Source: Acidobacteriota bacterium
GTDB taxonomy: Bacteria > Acidobacteriota > Vicinamibacteria > Vicinamibacterales > UBA8438
Direction of reading: 5' to 3'
Assembly (NCBI GenBank): GCA_011523485.1
Contig: WTGR01000030.1
Coordinates: 1-7,662, forward strand
DNA: 7,662 nucleotides
Shown piece after piece: positions 5,875 through 7,662 of the stretch (its first letter is position 1; each line of letters starts with the position of its first letter). Made by a program: the position numbers and the translations under genes. The notes beneath the pieces were generated by a model. The model searched no databases, was not told the DNA's origin, and saw only the letters and a program-made list of their open reading frames with translations.

Positions 5875-7473
5875 ATGCCGGAGGCACCGCCGCCAGTGAA
5901 ACCTTCCTCGATCCTCGACATCGCACGGCCACGCCATCTGCACTGGAATCTCGGTACCGCGGCCCTGTACGAGGAGGCGGTGCGCCAGGGAGAGGGCTCG
6001 ATCGCCGAGTCCGGCCCGCTGGTCTGCCTGACGACCCCGCACACGGGGCGATCCCCGAACGACAAGTTCCTCGTCGACGAACCGTCCACCTCCGCGGACG
6101 TCTGGTGGGGAAAGGTGAACCGTCCGATCGACGCGGCCGGGTTCGATGCGCTGCACGACGAGATGGTGAGCGCCCTCGACGACAAGGTGCTGTACGTCCA
6201 GGACTGCTTCGCGGGCGCCGATCCGGCGTATCGGCTTCCGGTGCGGATCATCACCGAGCGGGCGTGGCACAGCCTCTTCGCGCGCACGATGTTCCTGGAG
6301 CAGCCGGCAGGCACGCCGGGCGGCGGCCACGCCCCGGAGTTCACCGTGATCGACATCCCGTCGATGGCGGCCGACCCGGCGCGCCATGGGACCAATTCGG
6401 GTACGTTCATCCTGCTCAACTTCGCGCGGCGGCTCGTTCTGATCGGGGGCACCAGCTACGCGGGCGAGATCAAGAAGTCGATCTTCACCGTCATGAACTA
6501 CCTGCTGCCGTTGCGCGACGTGATGCCGATGCACTGTTCGGCGAACATCGGCGCGTCCGGCGACACCGCGCTGTTCTTCGGCCTGTCGGGGACGGGCAAG
6601 ACGACGCTCTCGAGCGATCCGGAGCGCCGCCTCATCGGGGACGACGAGCACGGTTGGAGCGACCGCGGCATATTCAACTTCGAGGGCGGCTGCTACGCGA
6701 AGATGATCCGGTTGTCGGAAGAGGCCGAGCCGCAGATCTACGGCACCACGCGCCGTTTCGGGACCGTCCTCGAGAACGTCGTGCTCGATCCGGCGACCCG
6801 CGCGATGGACCTCGACGACGACACGCTCACCGAGAACACCCGCGGCGCCTATCCGATCTCGTTCATAGACAACTGGGTGCCCTCGGGGCAGGGCGACCAC
6901 CCGGCCAACGTGGTCATGCTGACCTGCGATGCGTTCGGCGTATTGCCGCCGATCTCGCGGCTGACCCCGGCGGGAGCGATGTACCACTTCCTGTCCGGCT
7001 ATACGGCCAAGGTGGCGGGAACGGAGAAGGGCGTCACGGAGCCCAAGGCGACCTTCAGCACCTGCTTCGGCGCGCCGTTCATGGTGCATCATCCGACGGT
7101 CTACGCGAAGCTGCTGGGGCGCCGGATCGCGGCCCACGGTTCCCGGGTCTGGCTGGTCAACACGGGCTGGAGCGGCGGCGCGTACGGCGTCGGCAGCCGC
7201 ATGAAGATAGGGCACACCCGCGCCATGATCGCCGCGGCGCTCTCGGGCGCGCTCGACGACGTGACCTACGCTCCCGATCCGATCTTCAACGTCGAGGTGC
7301 CGACAGCGGTTCCGGACGTGCCGGCGGACAGCCTGCACCCGCGCGCGAGCTGGAGCGACGGCGCCGCCTACGACGCGCAGGCAGGACGGCTCGCGGGGAT
7401 GTTCGCGGAGAACTTCAAGGCGTTCGAGGCGGAGGCGGACGACGACGTGCGGCGCGCCGGCCCGAGCGTCTGA
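5875..7473 (+). CDS. pckA: Phosphoenolpyruvate carboxykinase (ATP)
   Basis: PckA converts oxaloacetate and ATP to phosphoenolpyruvate, CO2 and ADP, the entry step of gluconeogenesis in the cytoplasm. The 532 residues are close to the usual 530-540. Catalytic landmarks are all present: TGRSPNDKF (57-65, R59 for substrate), [11 protein letters not shown] (194-204, K201 as metal ligand), MHCSANIG (219-226, H220 as metal ligand), P-loop [10 protein letters not shown] (236-245), the kinase-2 motif LIGDDEHGW (253-261, D257 binds metal), NFEGGCYAK (268-276), [11 protein letters not shown] (320-330, R323) and [13 protein letters not shown] (428-440). The P-loop and these motifs are of the ATP, not the GTP, family. 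The start is the ATG at 5875, which leaves a normal N-terminus but no well-spaced Shine-Dalgarno; a GTG at 5896 behind GGAGG is a less likely alternative. It is divergent from the sigma operon and is followed after 23 bp by gatB, perhaps on one transcript. Confidence 0.97.
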   Translation: MPEAPPPVKPSSILDIARPRHLHWNLGTAALYEEAVRQGEGSIAESGPLVCLTTPHTGRSPNDKFLVDEPSTSADVWWGKVNRPIDAAGFDALHDEMVSALDDKVLYVQDCFAGADPAYRLPVRIITERAWHSLFARTMFLEQPAGTPGGGHAPEFTVIDIPSMAADPARHGTNSGTFILLNFARRLVLIGGTSYAGEIKKSIFTVMNYLLPLRDVMPMHCSANIGASGDTALFFGLSGTGKTTLSSDPERRLIGDDEHGWSDRGIFNFEGGCYAKMIRLSEEAEPQIYGTTRRFGTVLENVVLDPATRAMDLDDDTLTENTRGAYPISFIDNWVPSGQGDHPANVVMLTCDAFGVLPPISRLTPAGAMYHFLSGYTAKVAGTEKGVTEPKATFSTCFGAPFMVHHPTVYAKLLGRRIAAHGSRVWLVNTGWSGGAYGVGSRMKIGHTRAMIAAALSGALDDVTYAPDPIFNVEVPTAVPDVPADSLHPRASWSDGAAYDAQAGRLAGMFAENFKAFEAEADDDVRRAGPSV

Positions 7474-7496
7474 AGCGGTCTGCCTGTTCGCGGGAC

Positions 7497-7662
7497 ATGT
7501 CGTTGGAACCGGTCATCGGGCTTGAAGTTCACGCCCAGCTCCTGACCGAGACCAAGATCTTCTGCGGTTGCAGCACCGCGTTCGGCGCCCCGCCGAACAG
7601 TCAGGTCTGTCCGGTCTGCCTCGGCCTGCCCGGCGCCCTGCCGGTCCTCAACCAGCGCGCCG
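7497..7662 (+). CDS. gatB: Asp-tRNA(Asn)/Glu-tRNA(Gln) amidotransferase subunit B (5' end; runs off the right edge)
   Basis: Only the first 55 codons are present, but they are unmistakable. [20 protein letters not shown] is followed by [27 protein letters not shown] and VLNQRA, the conserved opening of GatB. GatB is the kinase/tRNA-binding subunit of GatCAB, which amidates misacylated Glu-tRNA(Gln) and Asp-tRNA(Asn). The four cysteines C23, C25, C38 and C41 (CxC...CPxC) form the zinc site known in bacterial GatB. The ATG at 7497 begins 23 bp after the pckA stop. The only purine-rich stretch, GGGA, sits one base from the ATG, so the ribosome binding site is poor. No promoter is visible in the short gap, which suggests read-through from pckA. 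GatC or GatA is not seen in the window. Confidence 0.96.
   Translation, partial: MSLEPVIGLEVHAQLLTETKIFCGCSTAFGAPPNSQVCPVCLGLPGALPVLNQRA

Noticed and set aside
5869..7338. A 489-codon minus-strand frame antisense to pckA
   Set aside because: pckA has every catalytic motif, and the antisense translation resembles no protein family.
7474..7496. Possible terminator or promoter between pckA and gatB
   Set aside because: The gap is only 23 bases, without an inverted repeat, T-run or promoter hexamers.

Overview
This is a GC-rich, densely coding bacterial chromosomal segment. It holds eight genes: six in a row on the minus strand and two on the plus strand, divergent from them. There is no sign of phage, transposon, CRISPR, tRNA or rRNA. 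The genes are Gram-negative in style (TolC-type outer membrane channel, periplasmic Spy-like protein, membrane-fusion adaptor). The combination of an ECF sigma factor, a long-form IspH and this type of TolC/Spy pair would suit an Acidobacteriota-like soil or marine bacterium. That assignment is inference from gene style, not a computed placement.

Minus strand, in order of transcription from right to left. First is an ECF sigma factor (5068-5748). Its stop overlaps, in an ATGA, the start of a zinc-type (ZAS) single-pass anti-sigma factor (4406-5071). The stop of that gene abuts the ATG of a long-form IspH/LytB (3209-4405). After 103 bp comes a small secreted Spy/CpxP-like LTxxQ protein (2665-3105). 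After 274 bp come a TolC-family outer membrane channel (717-2390) and, 19 bp later, a MacA/HlyD-type periplasmic adaptor that runs off the left edge (1-697).

Plus strand: an ATP-dependent PEP carboxykinase (5875-7473), then after 23 bp the first 55 codons of gatB (7497-7662), which run off the right edge.

The most interesting signal is regulatory. In the minus-strand gaps before the sigma gene and before the spy-like gene lies exactly the same bipartite element, TAAACG-N16-CGTCTT. In the gap before tolC lies a close relative, CGAACC-N16-CGTCTA. Each has the AAC...CGTC architecture and 16-base spacer of ECF sigma promoters. Taken together they predict a compact regulon: the sigma factor drives its own gene with anti-sigma and ispH, the Spy-like periplasmic protein, and the TolC/MacA-type efflux operon. 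This looks like an envelope-stress module that has absorbed an Fe-S enzyme of isoprenoid synthesis. The promoters are read directly from sequence; the claim that this particular sigma factor uses them is inference.
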